DNA from: G963665495 sp963667575
Lineage (GTDB): Bacteria > Desulfobacterota > Desulfovibrionia > Desulfovibrionales > Desulfovibrionaceae
Direction of reading: 5' to 3'
Length of the DNA: 64,000 nucleotides
NCBI GenBank assembly: GCA_963667575.2
Contig: CAXXHY010000020.1
Span: forward strand, 1 to 64,000
The position numbers were made by a program, and so were the translations under genes. Of this stretch, positions 36,540 to 43,890 are shown piece by piece (within the stretch, counting starts at the first letter, position 1; each line of letters opens with the position of its first letter). Under the pieces are notes generated by a model. It was not told where the DNA came from. It made no database searches and saw only the letters and a list, made by a program, of their open reading frames with translations.

Positions 36540-36876
36540 AGGCGTCCTTTGTATTTTAAAAGGTTTACGCGTGCGACGCCGAATATGTTCTGCTTGCTCA
36601 CGGGGAAGGTTTGTCGCGCCCGGAGCTGAAATCGGATTCCCAAGGGGGGGAGGAACACAATCAGAGAATACTGCTGTTCCTTTTACTGAAACCATAGCTT
36701 ACTACCACAAGAACGTGACAAATACAAGACGACCTTGCTGTGGGGCTATTTCTTGTTATATTTTGGGTAAATATGACAATTATGGAAGGACGGGAAAAAT
36801 AAATACTACTAATAGAGTAGGAAATAGTACGCTCCCTGCAGATCCCCGGCGGGCGCCTGCAGGGAGCCATTTGTAG
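36540..36876. other. spacer upstream of citrate synthase
   Basis: About 340 bases. It carries the citrate synthase upstream region and a hairpin at 36831-36867. No supportable gene. Confidence 0.55.
36831..36867 (-). terminator. hairpin after lipoprotein gene
   Basis: A perfect 11-base stem GCTCCCTGCAG/CTGCAGGGAGC begins nine bases past the minus-strand stop. There is no strong T-run, so it may be a weak terminator or stabiliser. Confidence 0.5.
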
Positions 36877-37488
36877 CTAATCGCGGCAGAATTGGATCGA
36901 GTCGCTCACTTCACGCAACTCGGATCTGGCGGCCTCGAAATCCTCATTTTCCGTATATGTCATAAAGTTCATGTAATAGTTGTCGCCATCATAGCACTGC
37001 CAGATAATCCGTTGAAAACCGTTTTTCTGGGGAGCTTCGGTCTGTTCCCAGCCAATGACCCCGCAGCCTTTTTTGATGCTGCCGTCGTCCCGACGATGCG
37101 CATCCAGCACCTTGTTGATCTGAATGCGTTCCTTGTCCTGCTTCAGGCCGGCCTTGACCGCTGCTGCCCGTGGAAAACTGGGAACCATCTGCTCCAGATG
37201 GGCGTTCATGCCTCTGGGAGTGCCCTTTTTCATGAAGCTGAAGGATTCGCCATGTTCCGGGTCGCCCTCCACCAGGAACCAACCGGCAGGAATGATGTAC
37301 TGGAAATTGCGATCATGTTTGAAGGTCCGGGGCGCACTGAACACTTCGGGGCCATCGTCAACAGGTGCCGCCTGCGAGGTCGCGGCAGAAGTGGAGTGAT
37401 GGGCAGCCGTGGATACGAGCCCTGATCCCGTGACACAGGATGCCAGTGCGAAGGTCAGCAAAATCAGCAACAAACTCAATGTTCTCAT
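36877..37488 (-). CDS. lipoprotein of unknown function
   Basis: 203 residues from MRTLSLLLILLTFALASC, a signal peptide with lipobox L-A-S-C, so it is membrane-anchored. Low-complexity Ser/Thr/Ala/His linker follows, then a folded domain of about 155 residues (FQYIIPAGWFLVEGDPEHGESFSFM ... WQCYDGDNYYMNFMTY) with an alpha/beta look resembling periplasmic stress proteins. It contains two Cys that could pair (K-K-G-C-G and W-Q-C). Function unknown. Confidence 0.8.
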   Translation of the reverse strand: MRTLSLLLILLTFALASCVTGSGLVSTAAHHSTSAATSQAAPVDDGPEVFSAPRTFKHDRNFQYIIPAGWFLVEGDPEHGESFSFMKKGTPRGMNAHLEQMVPSFPRAAAVKAGLKQDKERIQINKVLDAHRRDDGSIKKGCGVIGWEQTEAPQKNGFQRIIWQCYDGDNYYMNFMTYTENEDFEAARSELREVSDSIQFCRD

Positions 37489-37711
37489 ACTCTCTCCCCT
37501 TGGTCTGATAATAACGAAACAGCAGAGTACGCCATCACCCCTCTGATGGCTCATCAGTTACTCTGCAACTCTATTGATTACCGTACAGGCTACATTATTT
37601 TGAAAGACAGACGCAAGATAATTTCGCATTTTCTGGAATATTCTCCAGGTATATAAATGGCCCTCGGTCCGCGAAAAAACTGCATAGTTAGAAATCCGCT
37701 GGAGCACGTAA

Positions 37712-37744
37712 TAAAAAAACGCCTGCGGAAGTATCCACAGGCGT
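37712..37744 (-). terminator. Rho-independent terminator of membrane-protein gene
   Basis: On the minus strand ACGCCTG...CAGGCGT stem followed by seven T residues, about 50 bases after the stop at 37793. Confidence 0.8.
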
Positions 37745-37792
37745 CCCTTAAACAACATTGGCTTGCCGACGCTGCGTCGGTACCGAACAGCT

Positions 37793-38770
37793 TTAGATCG
37801 TCAGCAAGGCAAGAGATTCGCAGGTCAGCGCAACGATGAGAAACAGCCCCCCCAGGAAAACCAGAGGTTTGGCCCTGAGCGGGGTGGCACTGCGAGCGAT
37901 AATGGTCCAGCAGATCACAGCCAGAAGCAAACAGGCGGCGGCTGCGTAGAGAAACAACGCTACAGGATTGGAAAAATCCGAAGCTGCGCTCAGAGGTACG
38001 CGCAGCATGAAGAACCATCCCAAAATGACAAACTGGGGCAAAGTCGGAAACAGAGCCCATTTGGCGGTATTTTTCAGGGCAAAGGTATAATAATCCCGCC
38101 CGTAATCATCCTTTTTGCGGCGCATCAGAATGAACTGCAGGCCATAGGCACCGGCTGCGCTGAGGGAAAACAGAAACAGCAGGCCGATGGCCGGCCAGAG
38201 TTCCGAATTCATTGGAATTGCATGTATCGAGGAATAGAACGTGGGCAAGGATTGATCGGCAAAAAACACATTGCTGTACTTCTGGATGGTCCGTTGCGTG
38301 ATCATGACCAGAAACAACGTATCCCAGGCGGCAAAAGCAGCAATCATCCCCATGAGGATATGCACGCCCTTCTGCTTCTTCATGGCCTTCCAGTTGGACC
38401 AGTAGAACACCAGCAGCAGCAGAGCCACCAGGTAAAGCCCCAACAGCAGAAGGCTCACGGGAGTCAGCAGCTCATGCATGAGACTGTTAAAAGAAAAATC
38501 CGCCTCGCCAAAATGAAACAACAACCATTCGCCGGCCCAGGTCTGCACCCAGGCAGCCAGGGTGAACGGCAAAGTGCACAGTCCGAAAACCATGCCCATA
38601 AACGCCAGATGCTGCCCGTTCTTGTCCAAAAAGACTTTTTTCTTGGCCTTGCCTGCCCATTCGCTTGTTGCGGCCACAAAAGGCGCTCCAACAGCTGCGA
38701 ACACCAGGGAAGCAACGAACGCGAAAAGCAGCAATTCACCAAACACTGCGTATGGTATGCCTAAAAACAT
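37793..38770 (-). CDS. multi-pass membrane protein of unknown function
   Basis: 325 residues from MFLGIPYAVFGEL (GGAG upstream), with about eight membrane helices: for example LLLFAFVASLVFAAVGAPFVA, LLTPVSLLLLGLYLVALLLLVFYW, LLAVICWTIIARSA. His residues inside helices are few, so a heme role is not obvious. There is a charged cytoplasmic loop MRRKKDDYGRDYY. I do not recognise the family. Monocistronic, divergent from the YheO-type regulator. Confidence 0.7.
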   Translation of the reverse strand: MFLGIPYAVFGELLLFAFVASLVFAAVGAPFVAATSEWAGKAKKKVFLDKNGQHLAFMGMVFGLCTLPFTLAAWVQTWAGEWLLFHFGEADFSFNSLMHELLTPVSLLLLGLYLVALLLLVFYWSNWKAMKKQKGVHILMGMIAAFAAWDTLFLVMITQRTIQKYSNVFFADQSLPTFYSSIHAIPMNSELWPAIGLLFLFSLSAAGAYGLQFILMRRKKDDYGRDYYTFALKNTAKWALFPTLPQFVILGWFFMLRVPLSAASDFSNPVALFLYAAAACLLLAVICWTIIARSATPLRAKPLVFLGGLFLIVALTCESLALLTI

Positions 38771-38925
38771 TCCGCATCTCCTTAACAAACCAGAATTCAA
38801 ACGCGGCCAGTATACTCCGGAAGAGCTGCCGCGACGGCTCTGCTATGCCTCATTTTCCTGGAGGAGGCAACCTGACAGCTGCCAGCCCCTTGCTCCTGGG
38901 CCAACCAAGAGCGCCGCCTTCGGTA

Positions 38926-38956
38926 TTGACATTTTGTAAAAATTAGACAAAATGTC
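38926..38956 (+). promoter_or_regulatory. inverted-repeat operator and -35 box of the YheO-type regulator
   Basis: A perfect ten-base inverted repeat GACATTTTGT-N9-ACAAAATGTC (38928-38956) ends three bases before the ATG at 38960, and a consensus TTGACA (38926-38931) overlaps its left arm. No Shine-Dalgarno is visible, so translation may be leaderless or start later. Autoregulation is the natural inference. Confidence 0.65.
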
Positions 38957-38959
38957 TAC

Positions 38960-39586
38960 ATGAACAACATTCCTCAAAGCCTCCGCCCATTCACGGCGGT
39001 TGCCGACGCAATCCAGGCGCTGCTCCACCCGCATGCGGAAGTGGTCATCCACGAACTGGAACAGGACCGTATTGTCTACATTGCCAATTGTTTTTCCAAG
39101 CGCTCTCCTGGAGACCCTTCTCTGCTGGATGAAGAAATCTCCGGCCAGGACTGCCCTGCCGTGCTGGGGCCCTACGACAAACTCAACTATGACGGCCGCA
39201 GGCTCCGATCGGTCTCAGCCGTGTTGCGCGATGCACAGGGGGAGCCCATGGGACTGCTCTGCATCAACCTGGATCTTTCCCATTTCGAAGCGGCAGCCAG
39301 GCTGCTGCGCGATTTCGTGGACCCGCCGGGGAATCCGCCGCCAGAGTCGTTGTTCAACAAGGACTGGCGCGAACGTATTCATTATATCACACGGGATTAT
39401 CTTACGGAACGCAATATTGCCTTTGAAGCCCTCGAACGCCCGGATAAAATAGCCCTTGTGGCCCGCATCCAAGCCGAAGGTCTTTTTGAAGCGCGCCGCG
39501 CGTGCGATTACGTTGCGGCGCAGCTCGGCGTCTCGCGCGCCACCATCTACAACTACCTGCGCAGCAGCAGTGCAGACAAGGAGTGA
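38960..39586 (+). CDS. YheO/DauR-type PAS and helix-turn-helix regulator
   Basis: 208 residues. Residues about 10-120 form the YheO-type PAS domain (LHPHAEVVIHELEQDRIVYIAN, GLLCINLDLSHFE). Residues about 150-203 form the C-terminal helix-turn-helix (GLFEARRACDYVAAQLGVSRATIYNYLR). Relatives such as DauR control amino-acid catabolism. It lies three bases upstream of a PLP aminotransferase gene, so it likely controls its own operon through the inverted repeat just upstream. Confidence 0.9.
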   Translation: MNNIPQSLRPFTAVADAIQALLHPHAEVVIHELEQDRIVYIANCFSKRSPGDPSLLDEEISGQDCPAVLGPYDKLNYDGRRLRSVSAVLRDAQGEPMGLLCINLDLSHFEAAARLLRDFVDPPGNPPPESLFNKDWRERIHYITRDYLTERNIAFEALERPDKIALVARIQAEGLFEARRACDYVAAQLGVSRATIYNYLRSSSADKE

Positions 39587-39589
39587 CCA

Positions 39590-40717
39590 ATGCCAAACAT
39601 ACGCGATTTTCAACTGGAAATTTTCATGGCGCAGCATGAATTTTCCGTTAATCATTTTCTCTGCGGCTCCGACGCGCAGACCATGTCCCTGAGCCAGCTG
39701 CTGGCACTGGCCAGCGAACAGGAGCTGGAACAATGGAATGCCCTGGAGCTCGGTTATTCGGAAACCAAGGGCTCTCCGGACCTGCGGCGGACCATTGCCG
39801 ATGTCTGCTATACGCGTTGCGGCGCCGAAGAACTGCTGTGTTTTGCCGGAGCGGAAGAAGGCGTATTCTGCGCCATGCGCGCCCTGCTCGGCCCGGAAGA
39901 CCATGCGGTGGTTTTCTGTCCCAACTATCAGTCCCTCGAATCACTCCCCCTGTCGCTCTGCGAAGTTTCCGGCCTGCGAATGCGCGAAGAAGACGACTGG
40001 AACATCGATCCGGAGGAACTCGAATCCCTGCTGCGGCCCAACACCAGGCTTATCGCCATGAATTATCCGCACAATCCCACGGGCAAGGTGCTGCCACGCG
40101 AGCATTATCAAGCCATTGTGGACATGGCGGCCAAACGCGGCATCTATGTTTTCTGCGATGAGGTGTATCGCGGACTCGAGCGTGAAGTGGAAACGCTTCC
40201 GCCCATGGCGGACCAGTACGAACGCGGCCTGTCCCTGGAGGTGATGTCAAAAAGTTATGGCCTTGCCGGACTGCGCCTGGGCTGGATTGCCTGCCAGGAC
40301 CGCGAACTGCTGACCAGAATGGACAGAATCAAGCATTACCTTTCCATATGCAATCCCACACCCAGCGAATTCCTGGCCCGCATAGCCCTGCGCAATGGAG
40401 AAAGCATCCTGCAAAAAAACAGAAAGATCATTGCGGACAATCTGACCAGCCTGGATGTTTTTTTCAAGGAACATGCTGGGTTGTTCGAGTGGAAGCGCCC
40501 TGACGGCGCCACCATCGGTTTTCCAAAATACCTCGGACCGGATGGAATAGACGTCTTTGTGGACCGTCTGATCAACGAAGCCGGCGTATTGCTGCTGCCC
40601 GCACGGGTCTATGACGGCGAACTGTTCGCAGCGCCGCGCAACCATTTTCGCATTGGCTTCGGACGCAGCAATTTTGCCGAGGGACTCGGCGTCCTGAATG
40701 CGTATCTGAAAAAATAG
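39590..40717 (+). CDS. PLP-dependent aminotransferase, class I/II
   Basis: 375 residues, fold-type I. The core motifs are NYPHNPTGKVLP (Asn), VFCDEVYRGLE (Asp to pyridine N), MSKSYGLAGLRLGW (Lys Schiff base) and FRIGFGR (substrate carboxylate Arg). It transfers amino groups between an amino acid and a 2-oxo acid, or acts as a C-S or beta lyase; the specific substrate is not readable. Coupled with the YheO-type regulator. Confidence 0.92.
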   Translation: MPNIRDFQLEIFMAQHEFSVNHFLCGSDAQTMSLSQLLALASEQELEQWNALELGYSETKGSPDLRRTIADVCYTRCGAEELLCFAGAEEGVFCAMRALLGPEDHAVVFCPNYQSLESLPLSLCEVSGLRMREEDDWNIDPEELESLLRPNTRLIAMNYPHNPTGKVLPREHYQAIVDMAAKRGIYVFCDEVYRGLEREVETLPPMADQYERGLSLEVMSKSYGLAGLRLGWIACQDRELLTRMDRIKHYLSICNPTPSEFLARIALRNGESILQKNRKIIADNLTSLDVFFKEHAGLFEWKRPDGATIGFPKYLGPDGIDVFVDRLINEAGVLLLPARVYDGELFAAPRNHFRIGFGRSNFAEGLGVLNAYLKK

Positions 40718-40737
40718 GCGCGTCCGCAGAATGCGGA

Positions 40738-40935
40738 TCAGACAATGGTGTTGACGATATGACCAACCGTGTCCGGAATGAAATACCCCGGAGTGTCCAT
40801 ATTGGTGATGCGTTCGCCCAGATCGATGGGCACAGCGCTGGAGGGCGGCGCATCAACAGTGCCGCTCTCCGAAGAGTGCTTCACTTCGCCGCTGGATGTG
40901 ATGGGAATGCTCCCGGAAGAACCGCTTATTTCCAT
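40738..40935 (-). CDS. small Ser/Pro-rich protein of 65 residues
   Basis: Opposite strand to both neighbours. Start ATGGAAATAAGC follows GAGAGG at good spacing. The N-terminal half is disordered (GSSGSIPITSSGEVKHSSES); the C-terminal half is ordered (PIDLGERITNMDTPGYFIPDTVGHIV). No signal peptide. Good ribosome site and balanced codon use support a real gene; function unknown. Confidence 0.6.
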   Translation of the reverse strand: MEISGSSGSIPITSSGEVKHSSESGTVDAPPSSAVPIDLGERITNMDTPGYFIPDTVGHIVNTIV

Positions 40936-41066
40936 TACGACCTCTCTTGTATCCAGATAATACGTGCGTCAACACCTGGCAAGCGGGATCAATGAAATCC
41001 ACTGGTATTTTACTGCGAGACTTCGTATGCTGAATCCATATCTTTATTTTAACAAATGAGGGCCCC

Positions 41067-41555
41067 ATGAACGACATACCTGCTATTATGGAAAGTCTGC
41101 GAAACGCGCCGGCCATTCTGCAGGGGCTGGTTTCCACTATTCCCGAAGCTGCGCTGCAACGGAAACGCTGTGCCGACTGCTGGACCATCACCAAACATAT
41201 TCTGCACCTGGCCCAGGTGCAGCCCATGATGTCCGAACGAGTGCGTCGGATTATTGACGAAGAACATGCTGTCTTTGTTCCCTTTCTTCCCGGAAAAGAC
41301 GAATCCGCAGCCCCTGCGCTGGAAACGGATGTGCAGAAATCCCTGCAAATTTTTTCCGAACAGCGCAAACAGCAGGTAAAAATGCTGGAGTGCTGTACGC
41401 CTGAAATCTGGCAGAAAACAGCCACGCACCCCGAATACGAACCGTACGGACTGTACATTCTGGCGCGTCATATCGTGATGCACGACCACTGGCACATGTA
41501 CCGTATGGAAGAGCTCTGGCTCACCACTGACGCCTATTTCACGCCTTCCTCCTAA
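41067..41555 (+). CDS. DinB-like protein
   Basis: 162 residues, a four-helix DinB/YfiT-type fold. It has metal-ligand His residues at the expected places: CWTITKHILHLAQV and a C-terminal HIVMHDHWHMYRMEELW. Such proteins are thiol transferases or metal-dependent hydrolases of mixed function. Preceded by a good GAGGGCC site near the start; followed by a terminator; monocistronic. Confidence 0.85.
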   Translation: MNDIPAIMESLRNAPAILQGLVSTIPEAALQRKRCADCWTITKHILHLAQVQPMMSERVRRIIDEEHAVFVPFLPGKDESAAPALETDVQKSLQIFSEQRKQQVKMLECCTPEIWQKTATHPEYEPYGLYILARHIVMHDHWHMYRMEELWLTTDAYFTPSS

Positions 41556-41571
41556 TTCCGCATACGCATCC

Positions 41572-41599
41572 GGGGCGATTGCGACAGATCGCCCCTTTT
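41572..41599 (+). terminator. Rho-independent terminator
   Basis: Stem GGGGCGAT/ATCGCCCC with loop TGCGACAG and a TTTT tail, 17 bases past the DinB-like stop. Confidence 0.85.
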
Positions 41600-41827
41600 A
41601 AAACTCTCAATTTTATCTAGACTTTCATCTTTTTATTTCACTGGTCCTTTCCGTCAAAGGAACAATCCGCTTTTTTGCAATGCCACTGCAGTCAAAACAA
41701 ACGATTTGGCCCGAGTATTGCTTTTCTCAGAAGCAATAAACCTTTTTTTGACGCTCTGGTGCATTGGTGTGCGCGATGTACCTGTTCGCAAGGTCTGAAA
41801 AAGGAAATCCGCCCCAAGGAGGAAGGC

Positions 41828-42385
41828 ATGTCGAATACGTGTTCTCAAGCATCGCGTACGCCTGTCAGGCTGCTGATGCCGCTGCTCTATCTGCTGATAG
41901 CCACGCTGCCGGGGTGCGGCTGGATATTCGGATCCGACACGGTTTTGACGGGATACGGTCCGGAGGCGGGCCGGATGCGGACCATTGACGGCCAACTGAC
42001 GCGCAATCAGATTCTGAGCGTGGCAAGCCCCTATATGGGGACACGCTACAGGCTGGGAGGAAACACCACCGATGGAATAGATTGTTCCGGATTCACCTGT
42101 GCGGTATTTCACCGTTTCGGCTACAGCCTGCCCCGGCGCAGCCGCGATCAGGCCAGGCAGGGCATGCAGGTGCCCCTGCGGGACGTGCTGCCGGGAGACC
42201 TGTTGTTTTTTGATACGACGCGCAGCGGCCGTATCAACCATGTGGCCATTTACCTGGGCAACCGGGAGTTGATCCATGCATCCCAGAGCCACGGAGTCAT
42301 CGTGGACAACCTTTCCAGCTATTATTACCGGCGTTTTGTCATGGCCAAACGTGTGCTGATATCAAGTACCACGGCGCAGCGCTGA
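41828..42385 (+). CDS. NlpC/P60 lipoprotein peptidase
   Basis: 185 residues from MSNTCSQASRTPVR (AGGAAGG upstream). A signal segment ends in LLIATLPGC, a lipobox, so it is an anchored cell-wall hydrolase. The NlpC/P60 catalytic set is complete: Cys in GIDCSGFTCAVF, His in INHVAIYLGN, third polar residue in ELIHASQSHG. It would cleave gamma-D-Glu-diamino-acid bonds in peptidoglycan stem peptides. Monocistronic, convergent with the next gene. Confidence 0.9.
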   Translation: MSNTCSQASRTPVRLLMPLLYLLIATLPGCGWIFGSDTVLTGYGPEAGRMRTIDGQLTRNQILSVASPYMGTRYRLGGNTTDGIDCSGFTCAVFHRFGYSLPRRSRDQARQGMQVPLRDVLPGDLLFFDTTRSGRINHVAIYLGNRELIHASQSHGVIVDNLSSYYYRRFVMAKRVLISSTTAQR

Positions 42386-42405
42386 TTCGGATTTCAAGAT
42401 GCAGC

Positions 42406-43569
42406 TTATTGGGATTCGGCAGGGCTTTGGGGGGGCGAGGCCAGTTCCAGCAGGTTGAAGTTGTAGGACTGCCGGTCCGGATTGCGCGTTTTGGAAAAGC
42501 GACCGAAATCAATGGAGTCCGGAGAAATCCCCTGCAGATATGTTAATTTTTTGGCATTGTTCGCATCAGCGCCGAACAGAGGCGTTTCAAAACTGACACC
42601 TTCGGAAGCGAAATCCACCCCCTGAAGGTAATCGTACAGCATGATTACGGCCCAGGCGCCTTCAAAGACATTTCCGCCCACGCTGGCCTGCAGAATGCCC
42701 TTGTCTACAGCCTGCAACGCACCTCGATCCCAGCCGATGCCACCTATGACCAGTTGCGCACCCGGCGCCATCCTGGCGGCTCGCTCCGCCACGGCCAAAG
42801 CCATGGCGTCCGTGGCGCACCAGATCAAATTGATCTCGGGATCTTTCTTGAAATGCTTCCAAAACAAACTTGCCGCCTGTTTCGGATTCGGCCCGACTTC
42901 CACCTTTTCGAACTTCCGGATGGAAGTCTGTCGCATCAATGCGGTTTCAAAACCTTTGAGGCGGTCATTCAGAACCGTATCAGAGGCATCGCCTCCCATG
43001 GCCAGAATATTCAGGCTGGCGAGTCCGCGCTCATAGGCCGCTTCCACAAGCGTACGCAGCAGCAGAGCGCCGGCCTGCTCGTTGCTGGTCGTCATTCCGC
43101 CGAGCCATTGATCATATTTGGTGCGCGGATAAAAATGGATGCCGGGAATCTCTTTGCCCATCAAAAAACAGGGAACGCCATTGCGCTCGGCGATACGCAA
43201 CGCATCCTCTCCCCGGTCCGACGGGGGATCGAAAATGACTCCGTCCAGGCCATGGCTGCAGACATCCTCGAGTTGCCGAAGGAATTCAGCGGGGTCGTCT
43301 CCGGTGTCGACCACCCGCAGTCGCAGGCCCAGGTCTTCCGCAGCAGCCTGCGCATAGTCGGCAACCATTTTCCAGAAGCGGTTTTTTCCAGGAACCAGCA
43401 GAGCGACTTGTGGCGGCGGTTCAACCGCCAGAAAAGGCGAAGCCGGATACGTTCTTTCCTTCGTCGGCAGGTTTTCAGCACGACTCCGCGTCGAAAAAAG
43501 AACGCAAAGCATTACGCATCCCAGAAGAACAAAAAAAACAACCGAATGCTTTCTCTTCATTTTCACCAT
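42406..43569 (-). CDS. periplasmic sugar-binding-type protein, orphan
   Basis: 387 residues; signal peptide (VVFFVLLGCVMLCVLFSTRSRA). Peripla_BP_4 fold: VALLVPGKNRFWKMVADYAQAAAEDL, then CSHGLDGVIFDPPSDRGEDAL and INLIWCATDAMALAVAERAA. No permease or ATPase gene is adjacent, so it may serve a distant transporter or a sensor kinase (as LuxP does), rather than a local importer. The start ATGGTGAAAATG is one of two close Met codons. Convergent with the NlpC/P60 gene. Confidence 0.82.
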   Translation of the reverse strand: MVKMKRKHSVVFFVLLGCVMLCVLFSTRSRAENLPTKERTYPASPFLAVEPPPQVALLVPGKNRFWKMVADYAQAAAEDLGLRLRVVDTGDDPAEFLRQLEDVCSHGLDGVIFDPPSDRGEDALRIAERNGVPCFLMGKEIPGIHFYPRTKYDQWLGGMTTSNEQAGALLLRTLVEAAYERGLASLNILAMGGDASDTVLNDRLKGFETALMRQTSIRKFEKVEVGPNPKQAASLFWKHFKKDPEINLIWCATDAMALAVAERAARMAPGAQLVIGGIGWDRGALQAVDKGILQASVGGNVFEGAWAVIMLYDYLQGVDFASEGVSFETPLFGADANNAKKLTYLQGISPDSIDFGRFSKTRNPDRQSYNFNLLELASPPQSPAESQ

Positions 43570-43890
43570 GAGTATGCAATTCGCCCTTATTTTCAATAAC
43601 CAGTCAGATATTTCGGCAACTCCGCAAAAATAGCACAAGCGTTATGGCAATTGCAATGACTCCTCTTTTTCTAATCTCTCCTGCAGTCCCCTGAAATTAC
43701 TATTTCATTACAAAATATCCATTATTCTCCCCCAGGGACCATGCCCGGTCGCTTGATTTTCAAGGCATTGTGTGCATATTGGGGGATTCCGGCATCGGCT
43801 TCCAAACTCCCCCGACTTCTTTTCAACCTGCCCACGATGATTATATGTACGGGGCGTACGATTTTTTCAATCAAGTCAAGGAGACAGGCG

